Shown: positions 31,113 to 42,782 of the stretch, piece by piece | Layout: every line of letters starts with the position of its first letter | Numbering within the stretch: position 1 is the stretch's first letter | Assembly: GCA_030734395.1 (NCBI GenBank) | Contig: JAUZTG010000012.1 | Span: 1,178,001 to 1,242,000, forward strand | Direction: 5' to 3' | Source: Sarocladium kiliense | Taxonomy: Eukaryota > Ascomycota > Sordariomycetes > Hypocreales > Sarocladiaceae | DNA length: 64,000 nt | Program-made: the position numbers and the translations under genes | Notes under the pieces: model-generated | Databases searched by the model: none | Seen by the model: only the letters and a program-made list of their open reading frames with translations | What the model was told of the DNA's origin: nothing

Positions 31113-33962
31113 GTGAACTCAAGATTAGAACCAGGAAGTAAGTTCATCGCCCGGCAAAGTATTGAGCCATTCGTGACTAGTTGAGAAGTTTATTTGCCAC
31201 TATGGTAGATTAAAGAAGAAATGTTTCGATTAGACATACGAAGCAACGATGAAAAACAGAGAGGGATGCTGAAGGTGATGGAGAGAGATCACTTGGGGAT
31301 CCGCTAACCCACTTCCTAATTCACTGTGTCCCATTCCCATGTTTCTTCGCCTCTTAGAGTTGTTGTGCCTTTCCAGTTGTTCCAAGCATGAGCAAAACCG
31401 ATACGTCGTGTGGCCGTCGACTGCAACAGTTACAGGACCGATGCCTACAAGAGCAAAGGGTGAGAGTACTGAGAGGAGATGCAATACTGCAACGCTACCA
31501 ATGTCTGGAACCTCCATCAGCACCGAAGATCTTGATACTTGCTTTCTTTCAGACTGCCAAGGCTAGGGCGAGAAAGATGACAGGCTTGGCTGCGTTAGCT
31601 TTGCTTGAAGATCAAAGGCTGTCGCTGTAGCTATTGCCAGACGAGAGCATATCTGGAAGCCGCTGCGACTCATCTGTCCGCTCCGCATTAGGAAAGCTGT
31701 GATAGCCAGAAGCAGCACCAACATCGTAAAGTCGATTAAGCCAAGAATCACCTTGCTTCATTTGAAGGACCAACTGGTCTATAGAAGAAAAAGCAGGTTA
31801 TTTAATAGGGGAAAGGGGTATAATCTCAACTAGAGGTTTTCCCGAGTTCGATAGTATCTGAACCCAGCCCAGCATCCGGCATCATCAATTTCCTTAGGCA
31901 CCACTGCTAGACAATAACAACTAACCAAATCTCTGTATTATGAAGCGCATAGAAGGCCCAATTCCTGCTGCTATGGGCTTCCATGGGTTGTCAGAACTGT
32001 TGATTGGCAAAATGAAGATCACCAGCGCATTTCTCGACTTCTTCCTCGCCACCGCTGTCGCGGCCCCTGCCCCTGAGGCCGACTCTAATGACGCTAATCT
32101 GCGCGTCAGGATTGCTACCCATGCTCTGGAGACAAGATGAACTACTATGATGTGTGGGGTTGCAGCAACGTCAGCTGCTGAACGGGAAATGATACCATGA
32201 GTATGACCCCTGAGGGACTCACAGCTTTGCAATCCAAGGGAACTTCTCGGAAGCTTCGAGTTTGGGTGTAGAGCTGCAACATTGAGATGGATCGCGTGAC
32301 GAGTCGCAGTTATCTTAGACTTCCAATGCTACTTCCCTGATTGCAACTCGTCACTTTGAGTTTTGTCGTTCCCTCGAAACATTGGGCACAGCTCGGAGGA
32401 GATCTACGAGCTCCACCATTGAAATGAAGGGACGACTATTACGTGGCTGTAACCCATTCCTAGCTCTGGGAGGCTACGGAGCACTGTGCCCTCCAATAGT
32501 TTTTGCTTAATTGTAATATGAGCCCCTGTTGCAAGACCTGGTCGATCTGACAGGAACCTCAGTAGCTGTATGCTATGTCCACCCGTCAAAACAACAAGGA
32601 TCTATATGGCTTGAACTATCGACAGAGATTCGTCACGGAGCTGCGTGCTGAGCTACCTCGAGGACGATGATGCAATGAGCTGTGGTCCAGAGAAGGAAGC
32701 TGAATGTTTCCCGCGGCCACAAATAAACATGAATACATCAATGCATAAGCATTGATGTCTAGCTAGTGATTCAAGGACATCATGACACAAATGACCCATA
32801 CTCTACTATAATTAGGACGGCAATTGAACCAAGCCACCCCTCGTCCTGACGGCATTCGTGTACCTAGACTTACACGGTGATCGTTCCCTTATGCGCCTAG
32901 ATCCCTAGGGCCATGGACGAGCCTTGGCAACCGCATCTCTCTGCCGAATTCCGATCAGAGAAAGCCTTTCAGCATCATCGGGTCCTGCGCCTCGAGAACT
33001 AACAACGATTGCCTCGCGGAATGTGGCCCTCGTGTAAAGTCTAGTGGTGGCTGCAACACGCGTCCACCACGTACGCTTTGCAAGCCACGTATGGATTAGT
33101 GTCAGATTGAGACACGCGAGCACTAGCGCCCAACGATCGAATCAGGAACCAGGCCAATCTGATTATTTACCATTTGCTTTAAGCACAAATTCTAAGCCTG
33201 GTTTTGTGGCTGGACTATCGGACAAGGAGTGGAGAGCGGCCCCACGGGAGTCGTCGTCACCTACCTAGGCCCCCCGGAGCTCACGATGTTCGGTCTAGCG
33301 CAGCGGAAGCTTGAAACTTCGGCAGTGCAAATCGTCTGGATGGTCCAATGGGCAGGGCTCCATTTGGCGTCGAGACAGCTGCCATCCCCTCCGCTAATGT
33401 GGCTCCGATAACCTCATCCTGGACTCTCAGAGCTAGATGCCAGTGGGTTGACCGATGCCGGTTTTGCCGAAGAGACGTTGCCAAGGGGCAGGGCTAGTGG
33501 TCCCCTCAGCCACTACGGACGCTGTCGAGATGCCTTCATTCTTCTATCGAGATCCGCAGAGGAAGGGAGGAGGTTCCTTGAGCCCTGACTCGAGGGACTT
33601 TGAGATGTACGCGTCCTCCCTGGCCCCCCCAGCTCAATTGCATGACGACCCCATGTACCGAGGTTTTGCGCCTCTGCCGAAACTAGAACATGCTCCTCCG
33701 CTAGTAAGGCTCTAGGGATGTAAGGCGCTCGCGCCACGACCTATTGGGGCATCCGATACTGGTTCAGGCGCCGTGGATGAGAGTTTAAGCCTCGATGTAT
33801 GTATTCGGTCTGGTGTAAGGGCGACGATCTATATAGTCGCACATGCTCCCGCACCTCAGGATCATCATACTCTCAGCTTTCCCAACAATTCAGACTCTAC
33901 TTTCTCTGTTTTATCATCAATATACTCCTTCATTCTTTGTGTTTTCATATCTCTCATTCGAC
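31113..33962. other. Gene-poor region of about 2.8 kb
   Basis: No complete gene can be supported. The part between 31113 and 31900 is AT-rich. One short frame with a signal-peptide-like start lies at 32012-32140 (listed separately). The last 150 bases before 33962 are CT-rich with the look of a leader for the intradiol dioxygenase gene. Confidence 0.45.
32012..32140 (+). CDS. Possible small secreted peptide or gene fragment
   Basis: A 42-residue frame starts MKITSAFLDFFLATAVAAPA, which reads like a signal peptide with a cleavage site after AVA or AAPA. It is followed by a polar stretch (PEADSNDANLRVR) and a TGA. The frame one base over continues with cysteine codons (WGCSNVSC), so this may be the remnant of a longer secreted protein with a frameshift. 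There is no other evidence of expression or family. Confidence 0.25.
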   Translation: MKITSAFLDFFLATAVAAPAPEADSNDANLRVRIATHALETR

Positions 33963-35296
33963 ATGCACTTCTCTTCTATCGCAGCCGTTGCTGCTCTCAC
34001 CAGCCTGGTCCAGGCTCATCCCGGCCATGATCTCACCGAGGAGATCCTCGAGCGCCGTCACTTTGTCAACTCTGTCCACCGAAAGGATCTCTCGCATTGC
34101 GCCGACAAACTGCGTGCTCGTGGTATCGAGGCACGCAGCATCGCCCGCCGTTCTGCGGCCGTCGAGGAGGCTCGCGCTCTGAAGGGAGTTTCGAAGAGGG
34201 ATCTCGAAGAGGTTTTGTCCACGTCTCATGACGAGTCGAGCACCGGTTACACCGCGGATACCGATCCCTCTAAGCTCTTCAGCGGCAACTCATCGTGCCT
34301 GCTGACTCCTGAGGTGACCCAGGGGCCGTACTGTAAGAACCCATGGGCTAGCTTCCCGAAAAAGTATGTTATTGACCAATTGATGTAGATGTCGGCGGCG
34401 AGTTCATCCGAAAGGACATCACCGACTCTGAGCCTGGTGTCGATATCACACTCGACTACCAGGTTATCGACGTCGACACTTGCGAGCCCGTCCCTGACGT
34501 GTATGTCGAGATCTGGCATTGCAACAGCACCGGCGTCTACTCCGGTATTCAGGCGAGCGGTAACGGCAACTCGGACGACGCCACGAACCTTGACGCAACC
34601 TTCCTCCGCGGTATCCAAGAGACCGACTCCGATGGCGTTGCACAGTTCAAGTCCGTTTTCCCTGGCCACTACACTGGCCGTGCTACCCACATTCATGTCA
34701 TGGTTCACACCAACGCCTCAGTCCTCGCCAACAACACGCTCGGCAACGACGAGATCTACGCCTCTCACGTCGGCCAGGCATTCTTTGACCAGGATCTCAT
34801 CACAGCCGTAGAGAAGACCTCGCCGTACTCGACCAACACCCAGGAGCTGACCGAGAACGACGTCGACAGCATTCTTGCAGAGGAGGCTGACGAGGTTGAC
34901 CCTTTCATGAGCTACGTCTATCTCGGTGATGATGTCAACAGTGGCCTCTTCGCCTGGATCGCTTTCGGTATCAACACCAGCTACTCCAGCGAGATTACCC
35001 CGGCTGCAAGCTACTACGAGGATGGAGGTGTTGCGAACGCGGATTCCGGTATGGGTGGTGGTCCTGGCGGTGAAGGCGGCCCTGGTGGTGAGGGTGGTCC
35101 CGGCGGTCAAGGAGGTAACGGCACGATGGTCTCGCCTCCTGGTGCAGAGACTCCCAGTGCTACTCCCTCCGGAACTGCGTCTGAGTCCGATTCTACCGCC
35201 TCGACTAGCACCAGCACTGGTGGTGTTGGATTTGAAACTCTGCCGCCCTATGGCATTGTTGCGGGCGGCGTCGGCCTTGCAATGCTTCTCCAGTAA
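33963..35296 (+). CDS. Extracellular intradiol ring-cleavage dioxygenase-like protein
   Basis: Intradiol dioxygenases use Fe(III) to open catechol-type rings between the two hydroxyl groups. Exon 1 is 33963-34332, the intron is 34333-34388 (56 bp, GTAAGA...TGTAG) and exon 2 is 34389-35296, giving 425 residues. It starts with a signal peptide (MHFSSIAAVAALTSLVQA). The first Tyr ligand lies in TQGPYYVGGEF, rebuilt by the splice (Tyr123/124). The second Tyr is in EIWHCNSTGVYSG (about residue 174), and the two His are in GRATHIHVMVH (about 224 and 226). A Gly-rich repeat (GGPGGEGGPGGEGGPGG), a Ser/Thr-rich stretch and a hydrophobic end (VAGGVGLAMLLQ) follow, suggesting a GPI anchor. It is therefore probably a wall- or surface-bound enzyme acting on plant aromatics, not the cytosolic catechol enzyme. 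Substrate is unknown. Confidence 0.9.
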
Positions 35297-36215
35297 GCAT
35301 TGGGTATGATAGCCACGGACTGCGTCGCGTTGAGACGTTGATCGGGGCAGTCAGATTAGTAGGGACAATAGCATCTAGGAAAGCAAGCATAAGAGCGAAT
35401 AGAATAGTGACCAGAATTCGAATTCAGATGCGAAGTCCCTGATATAAGATCCGCCCGAGAGCATTGATGGAGTGCTTTGCTTGCGCAAGCACTTGGACCT
35501 AGGCTCTCAGACTGTGACACGAAGAGGGTCGATACATGAGGGCAACTCGGATGAAGTTGAATGAACCTTCCTCAAGCCCTGCTCATGAATTGTGGCTTTC
35601 GATAGGCCGAAACTTCTTAAGTCATAACATTGATGATGCTCCAGTGTCCCATGACTGACGTGCCAATGGTTTTGATGCCAAGCCAATCAATCGGCTGGGC
35701 CCGAAAGCGAACTTGCGAGATCCGAACTTGCGAGGTTGTTAGTGCTGATGCGCCCTGCATTAGGCTGCATGATTGGTAATTGTAGCTCTCGAAAAGAGAC
35801 TTCGAAGTACACTACGGACAAGTGGTGACGCTAACAGTCGGCTTTTGTAAGAAGATGGCTGCTGACGAAATCCCATCTTATTGGCTTTGTATGACGATGA
35901 TCAAGGGTCTCATTGGCGGGCTTTCTCCGTTGAGATCTGAACCTTGACGAGCCCTTGGGTCTGCATGCTCTGTGATTGCGACTAGCAAGTATCTTGGCCA
36001 AGAGACTGTGCAATGCAAGTCCGCTCAATTCGGTTGCAATATGCATGATCTCATGAAGGTAAACGGAGATAGTAACAAACTCCGCCGTCTCTTGGTGGCG
36101 CCTTTGGCGACAACTGTGCGAGAGACAGTTTTAAGAGGCAGTAGTTATCAGCTGAAGTTGAAACTCAATCAGAGACCATCAATCCCTTTCGTTCAATTGA
36201 CCTACTAAACGCAAT
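35297..36215. other. Intergenic region upstream of the short-chain dehydrogenase gene
   Basis: About 0.9 kb with no recognisable gene, repeat or RNA. It holds the 3' flank of the dioxygenase gene and the promoter of the dehydrogenase gene. Confidence 0.5.
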
Positions 36216-37534
36216 ATGCCTACCTTCGACGGAACCACCACCTACCAGGATGTGCTGAAGCACTTAAAGGACAATGGCAAGGGGAAGACTTGTAAGCCAT
36301 CCCATGACTGACAATCATCTCACGTTTCTTACAGTGTTTCAAGATGTCATCACGGGTCCCAGTGAGGGCAGCATGGGTGCCGCAGCCGCAATCGCTCTCG
36401 CCTATACAAACCCAAAGGCCATCTACCTCCTCGGCCGAACCGCCCAGCGAATCAACCCCGTGATCTCTAGAATCAAAGAGATCTCCCCTTCTACCATCGC
36501 CGAGTTCGTGAAGCTTGACACTGCAGACAACGTGTCTGTCCACAATACAGCTGAGAATCTCAAGGCGCTGCTGGCGAAGTCGTCCGAAGGGGAGATCCAT
36601 GGACTGGTCAACAGCGCAGGCATCATGGCTACGAAGGAGTATCGAGTCTCCAAGGATGGAGTTGAGGGGCAATTTGCAACGAATCACCTTGGTCATTTCC
36701 TTCTAACCAACCTTTTGAAGGAAGAGCTTCTAAAAGGCAAGGCTGTGGTGCTTCAGGTGTCCAGTGGTGGATTCTTCATGACGGACTCGAACTTCGAAGA
36801 CGCTACTTACAAGGTGAGTCCAAGTTCGCTTTTCAGAGCTAAGAAGCTAGACATTGACGAAATTTATAGGACGGCAAGGAGTATGATCCTTGGATCGCCT
36901 ACGCTCGCTCCAAAGCCGCCAACGCCCTGTTTGCTATGGCTCTGGCGAAGCGCCTGGCCTCGACAGATGTCCTGTCTCTTGCTTGCACGCCAGGAAGTCA
37001 GTTTCTCCCAATCCTGGCTAGAAGCTGGCAATTCTTTGTTTATATTACTGACTACGGCCACAGCCGTGAACGATTCAAGTCTACGCAAGAACAACGACGT
37101 GGACGATGAGATGCTCATGGCCGGTTTCCACACTGGAAAGAACAAAGGTGAGCCACAACTTGGCATCACTCACGCGCGACATCCACACGATCCTGGGACC
37201 CGTGAAAAGAAGCATCGTAGCATAATGTGAGCATAATGAATTGACGCTCGGCAGGCCTCGACCCAATGCCCTACGCCCACTTGGCGACCATGGACGAAGG
37301 AACCGCCAACCTGATCCTCCCGCTCCTCGATCCTAGCTTCAGAGGTACGTGCCCCAGCTCCAACGGATGTTTACTACCTGCCACATGCTGACACTACCGC
37401 AAACAGCGCATCCCGGCGCTTACGTTGAAGAATGCCACGTGAACACGAGGGAGGAACCGGTCCTAACAGATGAGAACGCCGAGAAGCTGTGGGCGCAGAG
37501 TGAGCGACTGCTCGGGCAGACTTTCACTTGGTAA
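36216..37534 (+). CDS. Short-chain dehydrogenase/reductase (NAD(P)-dependent)
   Basis: This is an oxidoreductase with a Rossmann fold. Six exons (36216-36291, 36335-36813, 36870-36996, 37064-37147, 37255-37344, 37407-37534) give 327 residues; every splice is GT-AG and keeps the frame. The nucleotide-binding turn is DVITGPSEGSMGAA, a variant of TGxxxGxG. LLGR follows the second strand, and NSAGIMATKEY is the NNAG-type motif. The active-site Ser is in LQVSSGGFF, and the Tyr and Lys are in AYARSKAANALF (YxxxK). ACTPGTVNDS follows where SDRs have PG. The protein resembles the retinol/WW-domain-like SDR group. The first intron (43 bp) is unusually short. The substrate is unknown. It follows the dioxygenase gene on the same strand, but 0.9 kb apart. 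Confidence 0.85.
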
Positions 37535-37794
37535 AAGCACACTAGATCACAGAGATAGTGACTAGGTTTATCTCAGTTTATCTCAACGTTATTCGCATCT
37601 AAGGACGGCATCGGCTTGAGAAACACTAGCCACTTTGCCCTTTAAACCGTCCATGCTTGCTGTTGCAGCGTTGATGTGTTCCTAATGCCCATCGTAGCGC
37701 AAGAACCGAAACGCCAAAACACACCATTACGCCGTCTTTACCGACCCATTTTGCACATCAAGATACAGCGGCAAGTTCCTATCGCTCCGTGCAA

Positions 37795-39906
37795 TTACTC
37801 CCCTTTGCCCGGCATCACCTTGGCGGCCTGCACGGCGCTCATCTTAGCAATCCACCCGGACGCGGGCTGCACCTTGCGGACGGTCCGTAGCTCATCTGAA
37901 GAGTACCCTGGCACGCGGATGTTGTATGTCCGCTCGAGGACCAGCTGGATGTCGCGGATTTCGAGCACCTTAGACCCTCGTTCCTTGGCGTTCCGGCAGG
38001 CAGCGTGCAGAACGTTATCGACGAATGAGTCTGCCATGTTGAGTACGCTCTGTAAATATGTCAGTCAACGTTCAAAACAGTCAGATATCGAGGAACGTAC
38101 CTCTTCCACGTCTGGCGTGAGCATGTTGCCCTCCTGTCCCTCGGCTGTACCACCGCAGACCTGGCGCACAAGTTCGTCGAGCTTCTTCTTGCTGAGCACG
38201 TGATCGCCCTCGGCCTCGTGATTGTAGGCTTGGACCTTGGCCACAGCCGGCTGGTTCATAACGCCGCCGAGCGTACCGCTGCCCTGAGACATGGTAGGCC
38301 TACCGGGCGCCACGCCGCCTCCGACCGTAACGCCGGACGGCACCGACATGGCCCGCTCAGGAAGCTGTTTCGGGATGGGCATCTTGCTCTGGATTGTCGG
38401 CTGCTGCTGTGTACCTGGGTGAGCGTGGGGATGGCCCTGCTGCGCAGACATCGCGTTCTGGTTTGTTGGGCCAGCGCTTCCAGGTGTGCCTGCACCACCG
38501 CCTGCTTGCGGTTGCTGGGGCTGCTGTGGCTGCCCTTGCACGGGAGCGCTGCCAGGAGTGTTGCTCGCGCGGGAGTTAGCCAGCGACAACGCAGCGGAGT
38601 GCGTGAGAGCGCGACCCTGCCCGGTTGCCGGGCCAGTGGGAGGAACAGGCTGCGCAGCGGCGCGCGGAGGCTGGCCTTGCACGGCGTGAGGCTGTGGCGC
38701 GTTCACGGGGGTTTGCTGTTGCGTGGGCTGTTCCTGCTTCTGCTGTTGCTGGTTGGCAGGTTGCTGGATGCTGGGGCCAGGTCGTTGGGGAGGATGGACG
38801 GGCGTTTGCGGTGGGTTGGGTTGTGCAGCACGGTTCACCTGTTGCTGCTGTTGTTGCTGTTTCGCGGCCTCAAGAGCCGCATTCACGGGCGCCGCAGCAT
38901 TCTGTGCGTTGTTGACCTGCTGTACTTGCTGCGGTTGCTGCTGCGCAGCTGCTTGTTGTCCAGCAGCTGCGCCAGGTGCCGCAGGATTCGCCTGGCCTGC
39001 CAAAGATTTCCTGAAGTTATCGGCCCACGTCTTAGCTTCGTTCCATGCCTTCATCTGCTGCTCTTTGCGCAGATTTAGCGTGGCCATCTCCTGCTCATTC
39101 AGAGGATTACCTGCTTCAGCTCTGTCCTTGACGAGCTTCTCCAGGGCGTTCATTTGCTTCTTCGTAGAGTCCATCTGCAGCAAGGCCTTACCATATCTCT
39201 CCTTGGCATCCTCGACCCACTTCTGCGCTTCCGCCGGAGACCCTTTGAGAATATTCGGAGGGGGCCTGATACCCATCTTATTGATATGCTGGGCGATGTG
39301 ATCGGGCAGTCGCGGCTTCGCTTGCTGAGCAGTCTGGTTCTGGGCCTGGTTCTGGGCCTGGTTCTGGGCAGGAACAACCGCAGCACCCTGAGCAGTAGCG
39401 TTTCCAGCGGCGTTCTGTTGTGTCTGCGCGGTTTGCTGTCGTTGCTGCATCACGGCTGCTTGAGCGGCTGCTTGAACAGCTACCGAGGTCTGCTGGATGG
39501 GGGACGTTTGGGGTTGGGGTTGGGCTGCTTGCTGTGTCTGTTGAGGCTGCTGGACCTGTTGCGCTTGCTGTGCCTGCTGTTGTCCTTGCTGTTGTCCTTG
39601 CTGCTGTCCTTGCTGCTGTCCTTGCTGCGGCTGCGCTTGAGCCTGTCGTCGCTGTGTAATCTTATTGACGAGCATGCGCGAAAACTCGATGATCTTCCTC
39701 CGAGCCTGCTGGCTCTCCGCGCTCTCTGGCTGCGTGTTGCTGACCTTATTCCACAAACCAGTCAGGCCGGCCTTGTATCTGTTCTTTTCCTCGTCCGTTA
39801 TGTAAGGAAGAGTCTCGATCGTTGCAGCGGTGTACATGGGAGGGGCACGCTGTTGCTGCTGGCCAGGCTGTCCGCCTGCCTGGCCCTGTGGCTGCGACGG
39901 GTTCAT
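37795..39906 (-). CDS. taf12: TFIID/SAGA subunit TAF12
   Basis: TAF12 is a histone-fold subunit shared by the TFIID and SAGA transcription complexes. Exon 1 is 39906-38101 (602 codons), the intron is 38100-38050 (51 bp, GTACGT...TACAG) and exon 2 is 38049-37795, giving 686 residues. The histone fold is at the C-terminus, from about residue 575 (VLSKKKLDELVRQVCGG) across the splice (TPDVEESVLNMADSFVDNVL) to LEIRDIQLVLERTYNIRVPG. The N-terminus has a short helical domain (ITDEEKNRYKAGLTGLWNKV), and the middle is very rich in Gln, Pro and Ala. A second ordered block (KQMNALEKLVKDRAEAGNPL) is also seen. The long Q-rich middle explains the leucine-rich shadow frames on the other strand. Confidence 0.92.
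39341..39640. repeat. Tandem coding repeats in the Gln-rich part of TAF12
   Basis: Two short tandem repeats lie inside the TAF12 reading frame. One is a 12-bp unit GTTCTGGGCCTG repeated about three times near 39341-39370, encoding NQAQ. The other is a 12-bp unit close to TTGCTGCTGTCC repeated about four times near 39580-39630, encoding GQQQ. Both are multiples of three, so length changes would not break the frame. Confidence 0.75.
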
Positions 39907-42782
39907 CGTGACGGGCGGGCGGACGTCACCGTGAGGGGTGACCGAAAGTGGTGTCCGGTGACCGATACAAACAAAATCCTACAGACTTTGAATACACAAG
40001 CGATGGACCTTGGATGATGATAATATCGTTGTGCGCAATGTGCGCCGACCTGTCGTTAACCTTCACTCCAGACGCAAGGCTGCACACGACACGGCCATGG
40101 CTGCGTCTGACACGAAAGGGTGGCAGGTAAAACCTCGGAACAATGCTTATGTCAGCATTCTTCTGCAGCCTGGCACCACGACAGGCGGTCTCTCCGATGC
40201 AGAACGAGATCGACTTCACGACTTGTGATTCTCTATTCCGGCAAATCATTCATTTATCGATGCGCGCTCACTTAGAATATCGTGACTTCGAACATCTAGA
40301 TGGTCCCATATTTCGCCAAATCCACATAGACGCCTCGTCTGTTGCTCATGAATCCCCTTCTCGACTCATCCAAGGTGGCCCAGCCAGACACCTACAATCG
40401 AACAGCGACCGAAGTAGATCAGTGTTCATTCCACGACATTCACAGAAGAACGACTACATGAGATACGCAGGCTCTTGCTTCGCCCACGGCGCATATGTGA
40501 TGTTCGGCGAAGACCATCAAAAGCGACATGGCCCCTTTTAAATGGCCAGATACATCTTCTGTTATGGCCACTCGCGGACCACAAACTAACGCTGACTTGT
40601 CTCTGCATGATTGACGGTTGGGGCGCGCATGTGCATCGCAGGAGGGTGTGCCGGCATACACTCAGCTTGTGCCCAAATTTCCGGCATGGTATACGTCCCA
40701 TTGCTGGCCCATCATGGTTGGAGGGTGAGCTGTCTGTTGTTGAGGCAGGCCGATGACAAGTCAGTGTGCCACCCGGCCTGCCTGCAGCTCCGCATACATG
40801 CGAGTTTCACACGCGCACAACCTTTTCATGTTGACTGCCGTGGAGGTTGCGAATTTCCCATCTTCTGCGAATGTCATTGACTGCTTGATGGCCGCGTGGC
40901 AATGATGGAAAAAAAACCTCGCAACGCATTGATGCCCAAGCGGTGCCCAGGGTCCCGCGTTGGGCTTGTCAGACCCGTCGTTACCCTCGTCGCAATATCG
41001 CTCGCGCGCACTGTGCAGCGGATACTGAGGTTCGAGTCGCATTAGCTAGGACATGATGCGCATATGAGGCTCAAATGGACTTCCGGGTGGAGAGCATAGG
41101 GCCGTGCCGCAGCGATGGGCAGGAGCCATGAAGCTGAAGCGAGGTTGAGTCAGTGCACATCATGCCCAAGCCCACAGATCGGCGCGCGGCTTGTGATGAT
41201 CCTGGCTTTACAGTGCCCTCCGTGGGATGCACCAGTTTGGATCAGTAACGTCTTTGGGTTGGACTCATAAATCGCAAAGCTTCATATTTGAAGAGCAGGC
41301 CCAGACGTAACATCGCAGGGCCAAGTCGCTTGCAGACGGTCACCACATATTGCTGGTGATTGACGGTGTTATTTATCCATTTACGGTCAAATAAAAACCA
41401 AGACGATTTAGCCCTTTGTCCGCCTGGTACCGGGCAGGAATAGCGCCGGATCAGCGCACCGTCTGCGCGACATGACCCAATTGCATGTGGTTGCTCCATC
41501 TGCGCGTGGTGGCCAGTACTGGTTGAGCTATCACAACAGCCACCACTCGAGGGAACAGGGTATGTCCCTGCAGCGGCCCCTCTCCAGCAACAAGAGGTCA
41601 GGCCTTGGATCAGGATCAGCCAGTGTACGATCCAGCTGCGTGATGGTTTGAAGAAAAGTCGTCCAAAGACGATCCTTCGCACAAGAGAGGTGGTGACGAT
41701 GTCGCTGATCCTGTTCGAATTGCTTCGATGCTCCTGGATGATGTCCATATATCAGCCACTGGAAACATATCGGCCCATGCTTGCGCCACGGTCAGCCAGA
41801 CGCAAGCCACACTAGCCAACCCCAGGGAAGGTGCAACCCCGGGCGTGCGCCTTCCCTCCGTGAGACACCCCTCCGTCGCTCCTGGCTCATCATACCTTCT
41901 CTTCCCTCGTCCTTCCTTCCTTCTTCCACATCCTCCAGCTTCCTGGTCGCTTCTCCTCGCATAATTTCACATCCTCCTCATTTCTCTGCTTCTCCCCCTT
42001 CCATCTCCAACGCCATCTTGCGCTATTGCCTCGTTCCAACCCAGTCCACCGCATCCACGCCGTCTTTGCCTCTCCCGTTCCCGCCCTCCACATCGGGCAG
42101 CCCACCCATTGTCTACGGTCCGGGGTCCAGCTGTCACCCTCACCACACCGCCGCCACACCCTGCCTGACACGACCAACACCCTCTATCATGACCAACTAT
42201 AGGAACCGCACCTCCTTTGTACAGCCGTACCCGACTAGTCCGTTGCCGATATACTGAGGCTGCCTCGCTCTTCTCATCTCATCAATCTCACTCGCTCTTC
42301 TTGCATCTTAGCTTTCATCCTCGCCCTGACGGCTAGCATTCATAATCCAGCATTCACCGCCAAACGCCAGCCGCCCTGCCTGCATCCGCTCTGCATAGCC
42401 CTGAAGCAGCTTGTCCTGCATTGCTCTGCTGGCACCACGGACTCAGCACTCAGTACCCCTTCAGGTGAAATTGACCCCCGCGCCCGCGCAGAGCAGTGCT
42501 GCAGCACATACTGCACAGCAGCAACGACGACAACGGTTACCCCACATCGGCAGGCCACGGGTGAATCGATCTCTTTTCGTGCATTCTGGGATTTTTCTTC
42601 CTCTCTTTTTCTCGGATCGTGGGATCAAAATAGTAGTGTGCGATACCTCGTCCAGCTCCGGGCACCGTACGCCGTACAGCGGCGGTTAATCCACCCCAAG
42701 AACCTTCGAAACCGGCACCAAAACCGGGGTGAGCGCCGTCCACACCGCCGAAACAGCGACCGTTGTTTCCCAGCGCTCGCCG
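39907..42782. other. Divergent intergenic region between TAF12 and an unknown acidic protein gene
   Basis: This 2.9-kb region contains only short, overlapping open frames. The 400-600 bp before 42783 are rich in C and T and include no convincing upstream ATG frame, fitting a long leader. A B-box-like GGTTCGAGTCG near 41030 lacks the rest of a tRNA. I see no gene. Confidence 0.45.

Noticed and set aside
38200..40017. Two long Leu-rich or Cys-rich plus-strand frames (292 and 287 codons)
   Set aside because: They arise from CTG/TTG on the strand opposite the CAG/CAA-rich TAF12 gene.
41020..41045. A B-box-like GGTTCGAGTCG
   Set aside because: The surrounding bases do not form a T stem, and no A box or acceptor stem is found at the right distance.
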